A stretch of DNA of 64,000 nt from an uncultured Emticicia sp. (GCF_937903345.1 NZ_CALCZQ010000030.1:1-64000); one strand, 5' to 3'. Positions 1-9,478 are shown, counted from the stretch's first letter. Notes: a model not told the origin generated them from the letters alone. Numbers and translations are program-made.

Positions 1-40
1 CGTGTATTTTTTTTTCAACCATTTTCTTTGCGTATCTCAT
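1..40 (-). CDS. 5' end of a gene leaving the window (partial)
   Basis: An ATG (complement of 38-40) lies 1 nt after the TAG stop of the ADP-ribosyltransferase gene on the same strand and stays open to the window edge; the visible residues begin MRYAKKMVEKKIH. The near-zero spacing suggests translational coupling and a two-gene operon with the ART. Thirteen residues are too few to name a family. It could also be a chance start codon. Confidence 0.4.
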   Translation of the reverse strand, partial: MRYAKKMVEKKIH

Positions 41-41
41 A

Positions 42-566
42 CTAAACTTCAATTAGACTGATGTAATTCTTTTCAATTGCGAAAACTTTAAACTTGCTGT
101 TAAAACGAAAAATAACTTCTTTTTCGTTCGGATATTTAGAAACTTTATCAACTAATTTTCCTCTTTGTGAAAATATTTTGAATAAGTCGGTTCCATATGA
201 ATTTCCAACATGGATACTACTGCTTGATGATATAAAAAAGGGTTCTGTAATAATTGTACCGATTTCAAAAGCATCATTATATCTTTGAAATTCTATAGAT
301 GTTAAATTTACACCTCGGTAAGCTATTTCGTCAAAATCGGGCAATTTATCTAAACATTCAGCAAGTAACTTGCTAAAAAGATTAATTTTCTCACCTTTAC
401 TTATCCTTAATGATTCATTCAAGTCATCAAAGCCATCTTCAGTATATTTATAGATGATAGCTTTCTCAAAAACGTTTAATTGAGTTAAAACATTCTTTCT
501 ATAAGAATTTTCTATAATTCGGATTTCATTTTCTAAATAAGTTGTGGCGTATTCTTCTACCGTCAT
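42..566 (-). CDS. Stand-alone ADP-ribosyltransferase (R-S-E class)
   Basis: The 174-residue protein looks like an NAD-dependent ADP-ribosyltransferase of the arginine-specific R-S-E group. In order it shows a helical start with an EKAIIYKYT segment (34-42), the conserved Arg in YRGVN (R84), the FISSSSS stretch standing in for the STS motif (111-117), and NEKEVIF, in which E148-x-E150 is the expected ExE with E150 catalytic. The layout resembles the VIP2/phage-head ART domain, but here it is free-standing, without signal peptide or other domain. It would modify arginine in a target protein; the target is unknown. The next gene starts 1 nt after its stop. It could be a toxin or effector with a linked partner, or a remnant of a larger protein. 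The fold call is fairly sure, the role is inference. Confidence 0.72.
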   Translation of the reverse strand: MTVEEYATTYLENEIRIIENSYRKNVLTQLNVFEKAIIYKYTEDGFDDLNESLRISKGEKINLFSKLLAECLDKLPDFDEIAYRGVNLTSIEFQRYNDAFEIGTIITEPFFISSSSSIHVGNSYGTDLFKIFSQRGKLVDKVSKYPNEKEVIFRFNSKFKVFAIEKNYISLIEV

Positions 567-594
567 TTTTCATCCTTTGAAGATATTTTCCAAA

Positions 595-602
595 CAAATA
601 TA
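595..602 (-). promoter_or_regulatory. Possible -7 element for the ART gene
   Basis: On the minus strand this reads TATATTTG, a match to the Bacteroidetes TAnnTTTG -7 box, 29 nt upstream of the ART start. No clear TTTG box is found at the expected distance upstream, so only half of the promoter is supported. Confidence 0.3.
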
Positions 603-675
603 ATGAAATCTCTTTTCTAAAGTTAAATTTGGGAAATATTTATCATACTATATTTCTTCTACCCAAACCAAAAAC

Positions 676-2844
676 ATGAAAAACAAACCCCTTTTATTAT
701 TTTCTTTCCTAATTTTAACAACTCTCGCCCAAGCCCAACAAATTAGATGGACGAAAGATGGCAGTGCCTACACTCGTACCGAAGGTGGTGAAGTGGTAGC
801 TTATACCTTACCAACTCAACAAAAAACTACCTTAATAACCAAAGCTCAACTCACGCCAAAAGGTGCAGAAAAACCTTTGAATGTAAGAAGCTACACGCTC
901 AGTAACGATGATTCAAAGGCACTGATATATACCAATACAAAACAAGTTTGGCGATACGATACTCGTGGCGATTATTGGGTTTTAGACCTGAAAACCAATG
1001 CTTTATATCAACTTGGACAAGGAAAACCTGCTTCTTCGTTGATGTTTGCTAAGTTTTCGCCTGATGGCTCGAAAGTAGCTTATGTGAGCGAGCATAATTT
1101 ATTTGTGGAAGATTTGGCAACGAAAAAAATCAAAGCCTTGACTTCCAATGGTACTCGCCGAATGATAAATGGCACTTTCGATTGGGTATATGAAGAGGAA
1201 TTTGCGTGTCGTGATGGATTCCGTTGGAGTCCAGATGGGAAAAGTATCGCTTATTGGCAAATTGATGCAACTAAGATTCGTGATTTCTTGATGATAAATA
1301 ATACTGACTCGATTTACTCTTATAATGTGCCAGTTGAATACCCGAAAGTAGGTGAAAGTCCATCGCCATATAAGATTTTGGTGGCAAATGTGGTAACTGG
1401 AAAAACTTTACAAATGAATATCGAAGGTGACCCACAACAAACTTATGTGCCACGCATGGAGTGGGTGCCAAATACAAATGATATTATTATTCAGCAACTC
1501 AATCGTAAACAAAATCAGAGCAAAATAATTATTTGTCAAGCAATCACGGGTAAAACTAAAACAATTTATACAGAATCGGACGAGGCTTGGATTGATACCA
1601 AAGAGCGTTGGGCTGATGAACAAGAAGGTTGGGAATGGCTCAAAGGTGGCAAAGAGTTTTTGTGGGTAAGCGAAAAAGATGGCTGGCGACATATCTATAA
1701 ATTGGATTTGAATGGCAAAGAAACTTTGCTAACCAAAGGCAATTATGATATTGTGCATATCTCGTTGATTGATGAAGCCAATGGTTATGTTTATTTCACT
1801 GGTTCGCCACAAAATGCTTTACAAAATTATCTTTTCCGCATTAAATTAGATGGCAGTGCCGAAATGCAGTCAGTTTTGCCTAATGCTCCCGCAGGAACGC
1901 ATAATTATGTACTTTCGCCCAACGGAAAGTTTGCTCGACATACATTTTCAAGTGCCAATATCCAGCCAATGACTGAGTGGATTAATTTAGCCGACCATTC
2001 GCCTTTAAGTGAAAAAGAAAGTATTTTGATTAAATTGGCTAATCTGAAAATAAACAAGCGAGTAGAATTTTTTAAAGTAAAAACCGATGACGGAATTGAT
2101 ATCGAAGGTTGGATGGTGAAACCCGCAAACTTTGACTCTACAAAACGTTATCCGATTGTATTTAATGTTTATGGCGAACCAGCCTCTGCTACCGTAAAAG
2201 ATACTTATGGCACAGGAATGAATGGACTTTATAATGGCGATATGGCAAAAGATGGATATATCTACGCTTCGGTTGATAATCGTGGAACACCACTACCCCG
2301 TGGAAGAGCTTGGAGAAAAGCCATTTATCGAAAAATAGGTATCGTAAATATCCGTGACCAAGCTATGGCCGTGAAAGAAATTAGAAAATGGAAATACGTC
2401 GATACGACTCGTGTAGCAGTGCATGGTTGGAGTGGGGGAGGTTCTTCTACTCTGAATTTACTTTTCCAATATCCGCAATTTTACCAAACAGGTATTTCGG
2501 TGGCGGCAGTTGGAAACCAGCTGTGTTATGACAATATTTATCAAGAACGTTACATGGGACTTCCGCAGGAAAATCGTGAAGATTTCGTGAATGGTTCGCC
2601 CATTACACATGCCAAAAATTTGGTTGGAAATTTATTGTATATTCACGGAACTGGGGATGATAATGTACATTACCAAAATGCCGAAATGCTTGTCAATGAG
2701 CTGATTAAACATAACCGTCAGTTTCAGTTTATGCCTTACCCTAATCGTAGTCACGGAATTTATGAAGGAGAAGGCACTCGAAAGCACTTAAATACGCTTT
2801 TTACTAATTATTTAAAACAAAATTGCCCTCCTGGAGCAAAATAA
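676..2844 (+). CDS. Exported dipeptidyl peptidase IV family protein (S9B)
   Basis: A 722-residue exported serine peptidase expected to release X-Pro or X-Ala dipeptides. Residues 1-20 form a signal peptide ending AQA-Q. The middle is the DPP IV beta-propeller with the DWVYEEEF segment, whose E173-E174 correspond to the double Glu that holds the substrate N-terminus. The C-terminal alpha/beta hydrolase carries the triad: S586 in GWSGGGSS, D661 in HGTGDDNVH and H693 in RSHGI. The nucleophile elbow reads GWSGGG where DPP IV usually has GWSYGG; the Tyr is therefore changed, but Ser, Asp and His are all present. Length is normal for the family. It is monocistronic, ends in a strong hairpin, and faces the sulfatase gene. 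Periplasmic or outer-membrane location is inferred. Confidence 0.9.
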   Translation: MKNKPLLLFSFLILTTLAQAQQIRWTKDGSAYTRTEGGEVVAYTLPTQQKTTLITKAQLTPKGAEKPLNVRSYTLSNDDSKALIYTNTKQVWRYDTRGDYWVLDLKTNALYQLGQGKPASSLMFAKFSPDGSKVAYVSEHNLFVEDLATKKIKALTSNGTRRMINGTFDWVYEEEFACRDGFRWSPDGKSIAYWQIDATKIRDFLMINNTDSIYSYNVPVEYPKVGESPSPYKILVANVVTGKTLQMNIEGDPQQTYVPRMEWVPNTNDIIIQQLNRKQNQSKIIICQAITGKTKTIYTESDEAWIDTKERWADEQEGWEWLKGGKEFLWVSEKDGWRHIYKLDLNGKETLLTKGNYDIVHISLIDEANGYVYFTGSPQNALQNYLFRIKLDGSAEMQSVLPNAPAGTHNYVLSPNGKFARHTFSSANIQPMTEWINLADHSPLSEKESILIKLANLKINKRVEFFKVKTDDGIDIEGWMVKPANFDSTKRYPIVFNVYGEPASATVKDTYGTGMNGLYNGDMAKDGYIYASVDNRGTPLPRGRAWRKAIYRKIGIVNIRDQAMAVKEIRKWKYVDTTRVAVHGWSGGGSSTLNLLFQYPQFYQTGISVAAVGNQLCYDNIYQERYMGLPQENREDFVNGSPITHAKNLVGNLLYIHGTGDDNVHYQNAEMLVNELIKHNRQFQFMPYPNRSHGIYEGEGTRKHLNTLFTNYLKQNCPPGAK

Positions 2845-2859
2845 TTAAACGCTTAAAGG

Positions 2860-2892
2860 CTGGCAGGGTTCAGAACTCTGCCAGTATTTTTT
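2860..2892. terminator. Bidirectional hairpin terminator
   Basis: The arms 2860-2866 and 2878-2884 (CTGGCAG/CTGCCAG) pair and can extend inward with one G-U; a T-rich run follows at 2886-2892. It lies between the convergent DPP IV and sulfatase genes. Confidence 0.7.
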
Positions 2893-2898
2893 ATAGAT

Positions 2899-4338
2899 TT
2901 ACTCAACTAAACCACTCACTCTTACATTTTTTCCTTTTCTGCTTGTCAAATCATCGCCGAGGTCTTCTCTGGCTTCTTCGGCAATTATTTGTAATTCGGC
3001 CACAATTTCTGGATAAAGTTTCTGTACGTCATATTGCTCTGATGGGTCACGGCGGAGGTCGTAAAGTGCCATTGGTGTCAGAATATCTTCTGGTGAAGCA
3101 CCCGCAAAACCATCATTTCCTGGCAATTGATTCATATATGAGCGACCTTTATGCTCAAAAACTAATTTCCAATTTCCCATTCTTACTGCTTCTAACGAAT
3201 TTTTACGGTAATAATACAAAAATGTTTTTCGTGGACTTTCACCCAAATTTCCCTTAATCAATGATAAAATATCAACACCATCAATTTTATTTTTAGGTAA
3301 TTCAGAACCCGAAATATGAGCAATTGTTGGTAGCATATCAATCGTTGAGGCAAGCTGATTGCAAACTACACCTTCGGGCGTTGTACCTTTCCATCGCATA
3401 ATACATGGTACCCGTTGACCACCCTCAAAACTTGTTCCTTTACCTTCTCGTAAGCCACCAGAAGAACCCGCATGATTTCCAAAATTTAACCACGGCCCAT
3501 TATCACTTGTAAAAATCACCAAAGTGTTTTTATCCAAACCATTTTCTTTCAGCGTTTTCATTATTTCGCCTATTGACCAATCAATTTCCATCATCAAATC
3601 GGCGTACAGTCCTTGTTTACTTTTACCTTTAAATTTATCAGAAACTGCAATCGGTACATGCGGCATCGAATGAGGTAAATACAAGAAAAATGGACTTTTT
3701 TTATTCTTTCTAATAAATTCTACTGCTTTTTCGGTATAAAGAGTTGTAAGTTTTGCTTGGTCGTTAAACGTTTTTATTTCTTCCTTTTTATCATTATTCT
3801 GAATCAGTGGAAGCACAGGATAAACAAATTTATTTTGGTTCGGTTGTGCAGGAGTACCATCAAAATTCACGGGCCACATATCGTTAGAATAGGGTAGCCC
3901 AATATATTCGTCAAAACCATGCTGTAATGGTAAAAACTGCTTTTGATAACCCAAATGCCATTTGCCAAAAATACCAGTAGCATAACCTTTTTGTTTGAGC
4001 ATTTCGGCAATGGTGATTTCGCTGGAATTGATGCCATTTTTGCTGTTTGGCATCAAAGCTCCCGAAATACCAATCCGATTTGGATAACAACCTGTGAGCA
4101 AAGCAGCTCGAGAAGCACTACAAACTGCTTGAGCGGCCAAAAAGTTAGTAAATCTGATGCCTTCGGATGCCATTTTGTCGATATTAGGCGTTCGATAATT
4201 AACTGCACCATAACAACTCAAATCGCCGTAGCCCATATCGTCCATGAAAATCAAAATAATGTTGGGCGATTGTTCTTTTTTAGGGCTACTGCTTTGTAAT
4301 ACTATGATTGTGAGCAACGAAAAGAAGATTTTTTTCAT
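2899..4338 (-). CDS. Exported S1-family sulfatase
   Basis: A 479-residue sulfatase of the arylsulfatase type that would remove sulfate esters from a polysaccharide or small molecule. The N-terminus is a signal peptide. The metal-binding pair D33-D34 sits in FMDDMGYGDL, and the formylglycine site is C73-S-A-S-R77, which fits the C-x-[P/A]-x-R rule, so the nucleophile must be made from Cys by a maturase. GKWHLG and the later FTSDNGP segment give further active-site residues. The gene follows the Gfo/Idh/MocA gene on the same strand but a terminator-like hairpin lies between them, so they may be transcribed partly apart. The substrate cannot be read from the sequence; carbohydrate sulfate is the likely class given the neighbour. 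Confidence 0.9.
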   Translation of the reverse strand: MKKIFFSLLTIIVLQSSSPKKEQSPNIILIFMDDMGYGDLSCYGAVNYRTPNIDKMASEGIRFTNFLAAQAVCSASRAALLTGCYPNRIGISGALMPNSKNGINSSEITIAEMLKQKGYATGIFGKWHLGYQKQFLPLQHGFDEYIGLPYSNDMWPVNFDGTPAQPNQNKFVYPVLPLIQNNDKKEEIKTFNDQAKLTTLYTEKAVEFIRKNKKSPFFLYLPHSMPHVPIAVSDKFKGKSKQGLYADLMMEIDWSIGEIMKTLKENGLDKNTLVIFTSDNGPWLNFGNHAGSSGGLREGKGTSFEGGQRVPCIMRWKGTTPEGVVCNQLASTIDMLPTIAHISGSELPKNKIDGVDILSLIKGNLGESPRKTFLYYYRKNSLEAVRMGNWKLVFEHKGRSYMNQLPGNDGFAGASPEDILTPMALYDLRRDPSEQYDVQKLYPEIVAELQIIAEEAREDLGDDLTSRKGKNVRVSGLVE

Positions 4339-4360
4339 AAATTATTTTACGTTAATATGT

Positions 4361-4397
4361 AAAAAAGCCTCCCGAAAGCGATAACTTTCAGGAAGCT
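4361..4397 (-). terminator. Terminator after the Gfo/Idh/MocA gene
   Basis: On the minus strand 4397-4385 pairs with 4378-4366 over 13 bp, two of them G-U, and is followed by six T. It lies 17 nt beyond the oxidoreductase stop. Confidence 0.65.
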
Positions 4398-4413
4398 AAA
4401 TGAAATCATTGTA

Positions 4414-5781
4414 TTATACTGTACCAACTTCGGGGTGTTTCCATGGCCCACGATACGGTCTTCGAAGTAGTGCATTGGCCTCTTTATCATTTACTACTTC
4501 TCGTTTTTTCGGGTCATAAACTAATGGGCGGCCGATTTTCATCGACATATTTGCCAAAATACAACTGGCCGTTGAAATATGTCCTTCCTCAATATCGGCG
4601 ACAGGGCGAGTATTGTTTTCTATGGCATTCAAGAAATCGAGCATGTGCAGACGAGTGGCGGGAGCAGCATTCAATTCGATGCGTTCTTCGGTCAAATCTT
4701 CTGGATATTTTTCTTTTTCATACACCACATCTTTTTCAATTTTTGATCCTTTGCCTTGCGGAACAAAAGTATATTTCATGGTGCTGGCGTAAAGCGTTCC
4801 TTTATCGCCATACAAAATAAATGCCCAAGGATAATCAGCATTGGCAGGTGTTCCCCAAGAGCGATGTTGCCAAACACAATTCAGTTCTTCATATTCAAAA
4901 ACCGCCGATTGCGTATCAGAAATGTTCGATTTTCCTTCCTTTTGCACATAAATACCCCCTTGTGAACTCACACGTTTTGGCCAACCGAGTTTCAACATCC
5001 ATCTTACGGTGTCAAACATGTGGATACACATATCGCCCATAATTCCGTTGCCGTATTCATTAAAAGTTCTCCACCAGCGAATATGAGGTAAGCCATCATA
5101 CGGACGCAATGGTGCCGGACCCGTCCACATTTCATAGTCGAAAAATGCAGGAACTGGTTCAACTGGCGGGTTTCCGTTGTTTCTCATGTGAAAATAGCAA
5201 CACATTTCTACGTGCGAAACTTTGCCCAAAAGTCCAGCATCAACGATGTTTTTCTTAGCTTCTATTAAGTGAGGCGTGCTTTTGCGTTGTGTGCCTACTT
5301 GTACCACTTTATTGTATTTTCGAGCGGCTGCTACCATTGCTTCTCCTTCAATAATATCGGTGCTGATAGGTTTTTGTACATAAACATTTGCTCCCGATTT
5401 CAAGGCTTCAATGGCATGAAGAGCGTGCCAATGGTCGGGCGAACCTATCAACACAATATCGAGTTTGTTTTCAGCTAATAGTTTTCTATAATCACCGTAA
5501 AGCTTTGGAATTTGCTTCGATTCTTGTCTTTTTGCTACCAAATCTCCTGCTGCTTTGAGAATATTTTGGTCGGGGTCGCAGAGAGCTACTACATCAACCG
5601 AGGCTACTTGAATGAGGCGAAAAAGATCACTTTTGCCATACCAACCCGTACCGATTAAGGCAACTTTATAGGTTTTGACTGGAGTAAAAACAGGATTGGC
5701 CTTTGTGCCAAGGGTAGATAAGGCAATCGTTGCCGAAACTCCTTGAATGAATTTTCGACGGTTGAGATTAAGGGTTTCCAT
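4414..5781 (-). CDS. TAT-exported Gfo/Idh/MocA family oxidoreductase
   Basis: A 455-residue NAD(P)-dependent dehydrogenase-fold protein of the glucose-fructose oxidoreductase/inositol dehydrogenase family. The N-terminus has a twin-arginine signal (NRRKFIQGVS, residues 7-16, then a hydrophobic stretch), so it should be exported folded with its cofactor. The Rossmann motif is VALIGTGWYG (about 40-49); GSPDHWH and VQKPIS give the nucleotide-site and EKP-like motifs, here QKP. The C-terminal part has the His-rich segments typical of the Bacteroidetes subgroup. A consensus promoter lies just upstream. The paired sulfatase suggests work on extracellular sugars. Substrate is unknown; members of this exported group are often implicated in sugar oxidation or glycosidase-like chemistry. 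Confidence 0.88.
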   Translation of the reverse strand: METLNLNRRKFIQGVSATIALSTLGTKANPVFTPVKTYKVALIGTGWYGKSDLFRLIQVASVDVVALCDPDQNILKAAGDLVAKRQESKQIPKLYGDYRKLLAENKLDIVLIGSPDHWHALHAIEALKSGANVYVQKPISTDIIEGEAMVAAARKYNKVVQVGTQRKSTPHLIEAKKNIVDAGLLGKVSHVEMCCYFHMRNNGNPPVEPVPAFFDYEMWTGPAPLRPYDGLPHIRWWRTFNEYGNGIMGDMCIHMFDTVRWMLKLGWPKRVSSQGGIYVQKEGKSNISDTQSAVFEYEELNCVWQHRSWGTPANADYPWAFILYGDKGTLYASTMKYTFVPQGKGSKIEKDVVYEKEKYPEDLTEERIELNAAPATRLHMLDFLNAIENNTRPVADIEEGHISTASCILANMSMKIGRPLVYDPKKREVVNDKEANALLRRPYRGPWKHPEVGTV

Positions 5782-5825
5782 TTGTTTTTTTATAGAGGAT
5801 TGAATATGATACGAATTGTATTATC

Positions 5826-5857
5826 CAAATATATTTTATTATCCGAACAATGACAAA
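5826..5857 (-). promoter_or_regulatory. Bacteroidetes-type promoter for the Gfo/Idh/MocA gene
   Basis: Read on the minus strand: TTTG (5857-5854), 20 nt, TATATTTG (5833-5826). Both boxes and the spacing match the primary-sigma consensus. The start codon is about 40 nt downstream. Confidence 0.65.
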
Positions 5858-5948
5858 TAATATAGATATAGAAGTGAAAAAATAGGACGATAGAAGGATT
5901 TTGAGTTAAAAAAGGTTTTTTTAAATGCCTAAAAAGAATTTTATACCT

Positions 5949-5992
5949 AAAAAAGACTTCGCTAAAGGAAGCATTACTTAGCGAAGTCTTTT
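5949..5992 (-). terminator. Strong hairpin terminator of the S9C peptidase gene
   Basis: A perfect 15-bp stem (5951-5965 with 5978-5992) with a 12-nt loop and a run of T on the minus strand, 8 nt beyond the stop at 6000. Confidence 0.85.
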
Positions 5993-5999
5993 ATTGTAA

Positions 6000-7979
6000 T
6001 TATTTCTTCAAATATTTATCAAACCAAGCGATGTATCGTTCAAAACGGTCTTTTTGATAACTCGGATTTGTAATACCGTGAAACTGGTCAGGATATATAA
6101 TCAACTCAGTCGGAATACCCAATGAGCGAAATGCTTGATACATTTGCTCGCTACCCACAGAAGGAACGTTGAAGTCGCTTTGCCCAACCATAAACTGTGT
6201 TGGAGTTTTGATGCGGTCGGCTTTCAAGAATGGATATGATAGTGCAATATATTTATCAAAATTCTTCCATGGTGAACCTAATTCATGCTCATATTGCAAA
6301 ATATATTGGTCAACCCCATACAACGAAGAAACCAACGAAACTCCTGCACCGCTCGAAGCGGCCTTGAAACGAGAATCAGTTGCAATCGTGTAATTTGTCA
6401 AGATTCCGCCATAACTCCAGCCACCAATGCCTAATTTTTCAGGGTCAGCAATGCCATTTTGCACCACATAATCAGTTGCTCCCAGAATGTCCAAGACCTC
6501 TTTGTTTCCCCAATCTGCTGAGATGATTTTGCAGAAATCTAAGCCACGTCCATTTGAACCACGATAATTTACTGCTACAACGGCAAATCCTGCGGCTGCC
6601 AACATTTGACGAGACATATCATAACTAAACTCATCTTGTGCTACTGGACCGCCATGAATAAATAGCAAAGTTGGTAATTTTTGTCCTTTTTGTGCAGTTG
6701 CAGGCAGATAAAGCAAGTTTGAAACCGAAGCTCCATCTTTACTTTTCGAGGTAAAACCTTCAACTGTTGCCAATGCTAAAGGTGCTAAAAACGCATCTTG
6801 GTGTTTGGTGAGTTTTCTGACAACTGCTGCCTCAATGGCAAAAAGTTCATTAGGTGTTTGTGGGTCACTCATGCTCGCAAGTAAATTGCCCGAAATGTGT
6901 TTTTCTATACCCGTAAAACTTCGGTTTCCGCCAACAAACTTGGTCATCTTGCCATCTACCGCTGAGAAATTAGCGATGTATCTTGTACGGTCGTCGGAAA
7001 CAATGGCATAAATCGAAGTCCCATCTTTATTCCAACGGGGTGTGTATACTGGTCGGTCTAAGGTTTTGCTGAGTAATTTTGGTTCGCCGCCATCTTTCGA
7101 TACTGTACACAAAATCGACTGGTCATACATAATATAACTCTCGGCCGAAGTAGTGCGTAAAAAAGCAATTTGCTTGCCATCTGGACTCCATTCGTGGGCA
7201 TAATCTCGACCAGTAAAAGTCGTGATTTGCTTCATATTGGCGTTTGCTTTGGCATCAATTACCCAAATATCAGTGTTTTCATTGCGGTCTGGGTCTTCAG
7301 TTCGATTACTGATAAAAGCGATTTGCGTTCCATCGGGCGACCATTTTGGAGAAGTTTCATCGTAAATCCCTTTCGTAAGTGTGTCGATTTTCTTGGTTTC
7401 GAGGTTATAAAGGTATAAATGCGTAGTTTTTTTCATTAGATAACCTTCAACATCCTGCTTGAAATGAAAACGGTCGATAACAATCGGTTTTGGTGATTTT
7501 GATTTTGTGGTATCGGCATCATTGGTAATTACCAAAGCGATTTTCTTACCATCTGGCGACCACGCATAGTCCGATAAATCACCTTTTTTAATATCGGTTA
7601 ATTGTTTAGCTTCTCCGCCACGGCGGTCCATAAGCCAAATTTGACTACCCATTATTCCATTTCTTGAAGAAGTAAATGACAAATATTTTCCATCAGGACT
7701 CCAACGAGGTTTTGATTCTCCATCGGGCGAAAAAGTAAGTTGGATTGATTCTTTTCCATCCCATGATTGCATCCAAATGTCAGAATTACGCTTGTTTTTT
7801 ACTGAATCAATACTCGAGAGAGAATATGCTACCCAATTTCCTTCGGGCGAAATTTGTGGGTCACTCAAGCTTTGCAAACGATAAACATCAGAGGGTTTGA
7901 GTTGCCTTTTAGCAGGAGTTGTTTGTGCAAAGACACCCGAATTAACCGCTAAAAGGGCAAATAGTACTGTTTTTTTCAT
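6000..7979 (-). CDS. Exported S9C-type prolyl oligopeptidase family peptidase
   Basis: A 659-residue secreted serine peptidase related to acylaminoacyl peptidase and DPP V. Residues 1-18 are a signal peptide (cleavage after VFA). The N-terminal half is a beta-propeller with at least six PD40-like strands, each carrying a W-S-P-D-G-type turn (for example RWSPDGKYLSF and EWSPDGKQIAF). The C-terminal catalytic domain has S522 in GGWSYGG, D602 in GQSDFNVPS and H634 in QFHGI. All triad residues are present and the length is normal. It probably trims peptides taken up in the periplasm and may complement the S9B enzyme upstream in the window, although the two are not in one operon. Confidence 0.92.
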   Translation of the reverse strand: MKKTVLFALLAVNSGVFAQTTPAKRQLKPSDVYRLQSLSDPQISPEGNWVAYSLSSIDSVKNKRNSDIWMQSWDGKESIQLTFSPDGESKPRWSPDGKYLSFTSSRNGIMGSQIWLMDRRGGEAKQLTDIKKGDLSDYAWSPDGKKIALVITNDADTTKSKSPKPIVIDRFHFKQDVEGYLMKKTTHLYLYNLETKKIDTLTKGIYDETSPKWSPDGTQIAFISNRTEDPDRNENTDIWVIDAKANANMKQITTFTGRDYAHEWSPDGKQIAFLRTTSAESYIMYDQSILCTVSKDGGEPKLLSKTLDRPVYTPRWNKDGTSIYAIVSDDRTRYIANFSAVDGKMTKFVGGNRSFTGIEKHISGNLLASMSDPQTPNELFAIEAAVVRKLTKHQDAFLAPLALATVEGFTSKSKDGASVSNLLYLPATAQKGQKLPTLLFIHGGPVAQDEFSYDMSRQMLAAAGFAVVAVNYRGSNGRGLDFCKIISADWGNKEVLDILGATDYVVQNGIADPEKLGIGGWSYGGILTNYTIATDSRFKAASSGAGVSLVSSLYGVDQYILQYEHELGSPWKNFDKYIALSYPFLKADRIKTPTQFMVGQSDFNVPSVGSEQMYQAFRSLGIPTELIIYPDQFHGITNPSYQKDRFERYIAWFDKYLKK

Positions 7980-8113
7980 ATTTTGGTTATTTGTTGATTA
8001 GTGAAATGGATGAATAGTTATTGGTAAACTTGTAAATTGGTTATTGATGTGGTGAAAGATTATTGGTTTAGATAAATTATCAATCGTAAATCGAAGACAT
8101 TCGTCAATCAAAA

Positions 8114-9478
8114 TCATCCTCTCAAATGCCAAGCTTTTGGCTTTACGAATGCACGAATACCTGCGTGCGAAAGCGTAGCTCCAAAACCCGAATGTTTGCG
8201 TCCGCTCCACGGAAGCGGAGCCGAAACACGATCGCAACAATTCCAATAACTCGTTCCAGCATTTATTTGTCTCAATATTCTTTCAGCACGCTTTTTATCA
8301 AGAGTATAAACCGCCGCCGTGAGGCCATAGTCAGTGTCTTGCATCAAATTTGTGGCTTCTTTATCGTCTTTTACTTTCATAATGCCAATGATAGGCCCGA
8401 AAGATTCGGCCTGCATGACATCCATTTTGTGGTTAACATCGGTCAAAACAGTTGGCTCGAAGAAGTAGCCTTTCCCTTCAATTCTTTTTCCGCCAGTCAG
8501 TAGCGTTGCACCTTTCTTTATGGCATCTTGCACTTGTTTTTCGAGAAAATCTAATTGAGATTCTCGGCTCAAAGCACCGATATAAATACCATCATCGGTT
8601 GGCTGACCAATTTTATAGTTTTTTACTTCTTTTACAAATTCCTCAACGTAGCGGTCATATACTTTTTCGTGTACATAAATACGTTCAACAGCACAACAGC
8701 TTTGCCCATTATTATAGAAAGCACCATCGGCAGTCCCAGCCGCAACTGACTGAATATCAGCTATATCATCAGCAATATAAAGTGGGTCTTTGCCTCCTAA
8801 TTCGAGTTGGCAAGGAACCATTTTTGGAGCTACTTTTTCATAAATGTAAAGTCCTGTACGATAGGATCCTGTAAAGAAATACCCATCGAGTGGCATTGTC
8901 AAAAGTTGTTCACCTACTTTTTTTGCACCAACTGCCACTGTAAAAACATCTTCGGGAACACCAGCAGCTTTCAAAAACTTTTCAATTTTTAAGCCTGTCA
9001 ATGTCGAAAACTCTGATGGTTTATAGAATACCGAATTCCCACCAATCAAAGCGGGAATAAAAACATTCACACCCACCAAAAACGGATAATTCCACGCCGA
9101 AATATTACAGATTACGCCCAATGGCTCATAAGAAATGCGTTCAACTAGTCCTTCTTGCTTGGTCATTACTTCATCTTTCAGGTATTTCTGCGAGTTATCA
9201 ACAAAAAACTTGATTCTTCCTCTTGCTCCATTCACTTCATTACGTGCTTGTTGGAGTGGTTTACCCATTTCAGAAGTGAGCGTTGCAGCCAATTCTTCGA
9301 TATTCTCGGCCAATAATTCAGCGAATTTTTCGATGATTGCGATACGTTTTTTTAAATTAACTTTCGCCCAAGATTTTTGTCCTTTTTGTAAGGTTTTTAG
9401 TTTGGTTTTTAGGCTTTCGGCCGAATCTTCTTGTAAAGTAGCAATGATTTCTTCGGTGGCTGGATTGATGATTTGCAT
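8114..9478 (-). CDS. NAD(P)-dependent aldehyde dehydrogenase
   Basis: A 454-residue cytosolic aldehyde dehydrogenase that oxidises an aldehyde to the acid. The general-base Glu is in CQLELGGKDP and the catalytic Cys is the first of the pair in NNGQSCCAVE. ISAWNYPF and SFGPIIG give the coenzyme site, and the C-terminal SGFG motif is present. The length is near that of succinate-semialdehyde dehydrogenases. No signal peptide. The gene stands between the S9C peptidase and the divergent MutS-like gene; nothing nearby fixes its substrate. A GC-rich stretch in its 3' part (about 8195-8240) is conserved coding sequence rather than a repeat. Confidence 0.88.
   Translation of the reverse strand: MQIINPATEEIIATLQEDSAESLKTKLKTLQKGQKSWAKVNLKKRIAIIEKFAELLAENIEELAATLTSEMGKPLQQARNEVNGARGRIKFFVDNSQKYLKDEVMTKQEGLVERISYEPLGVICNISAWNYPFLVGVNVFIPALIGGNSVFYKPSEFSTLTGLKIEKFLKAAGVPEDVFTVAVGAKKVGEQLLTMPLDGYFFTGSYRTGLYIYEKVAPKMVPCQLELGGKDPLYIADDIADIQSVAAGTADGAFYNNGQSCCAVERIYVHEKVYDRYVEEFVKEVKNYKIGQPTDDGIYIGALSRESQLDFLEKQVQDAIKKGATLLTGGKRIEGKGYFFEPTVLTDVNHKMDVMQAESFGPIIGIMKVKDDKEATNLMQDTDYGLTAAVYTLDKKRAERILRQINAGTSYWNCCDRVSAPLPWSGRKHSGFGATLSHAGIRAFVKPKAWHLRG

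Noticed and set aside
2899..5781. A polysaccharide utilisation locus built on the sulfatase and oxidoreductase
   Set aside because: No SusC/SusD pair or glycoside hydrolase is near; two genes separated by a terminator are not enough to call a PUL.
8190..8240. GC-rich inverted pattern in the 3' part of the aldehyde dehydrogenase gene
   Set aside because: It encodes the conserved C-terminal motif region (PLPWSGRKHSGFG), so it is explained by coding constraint.
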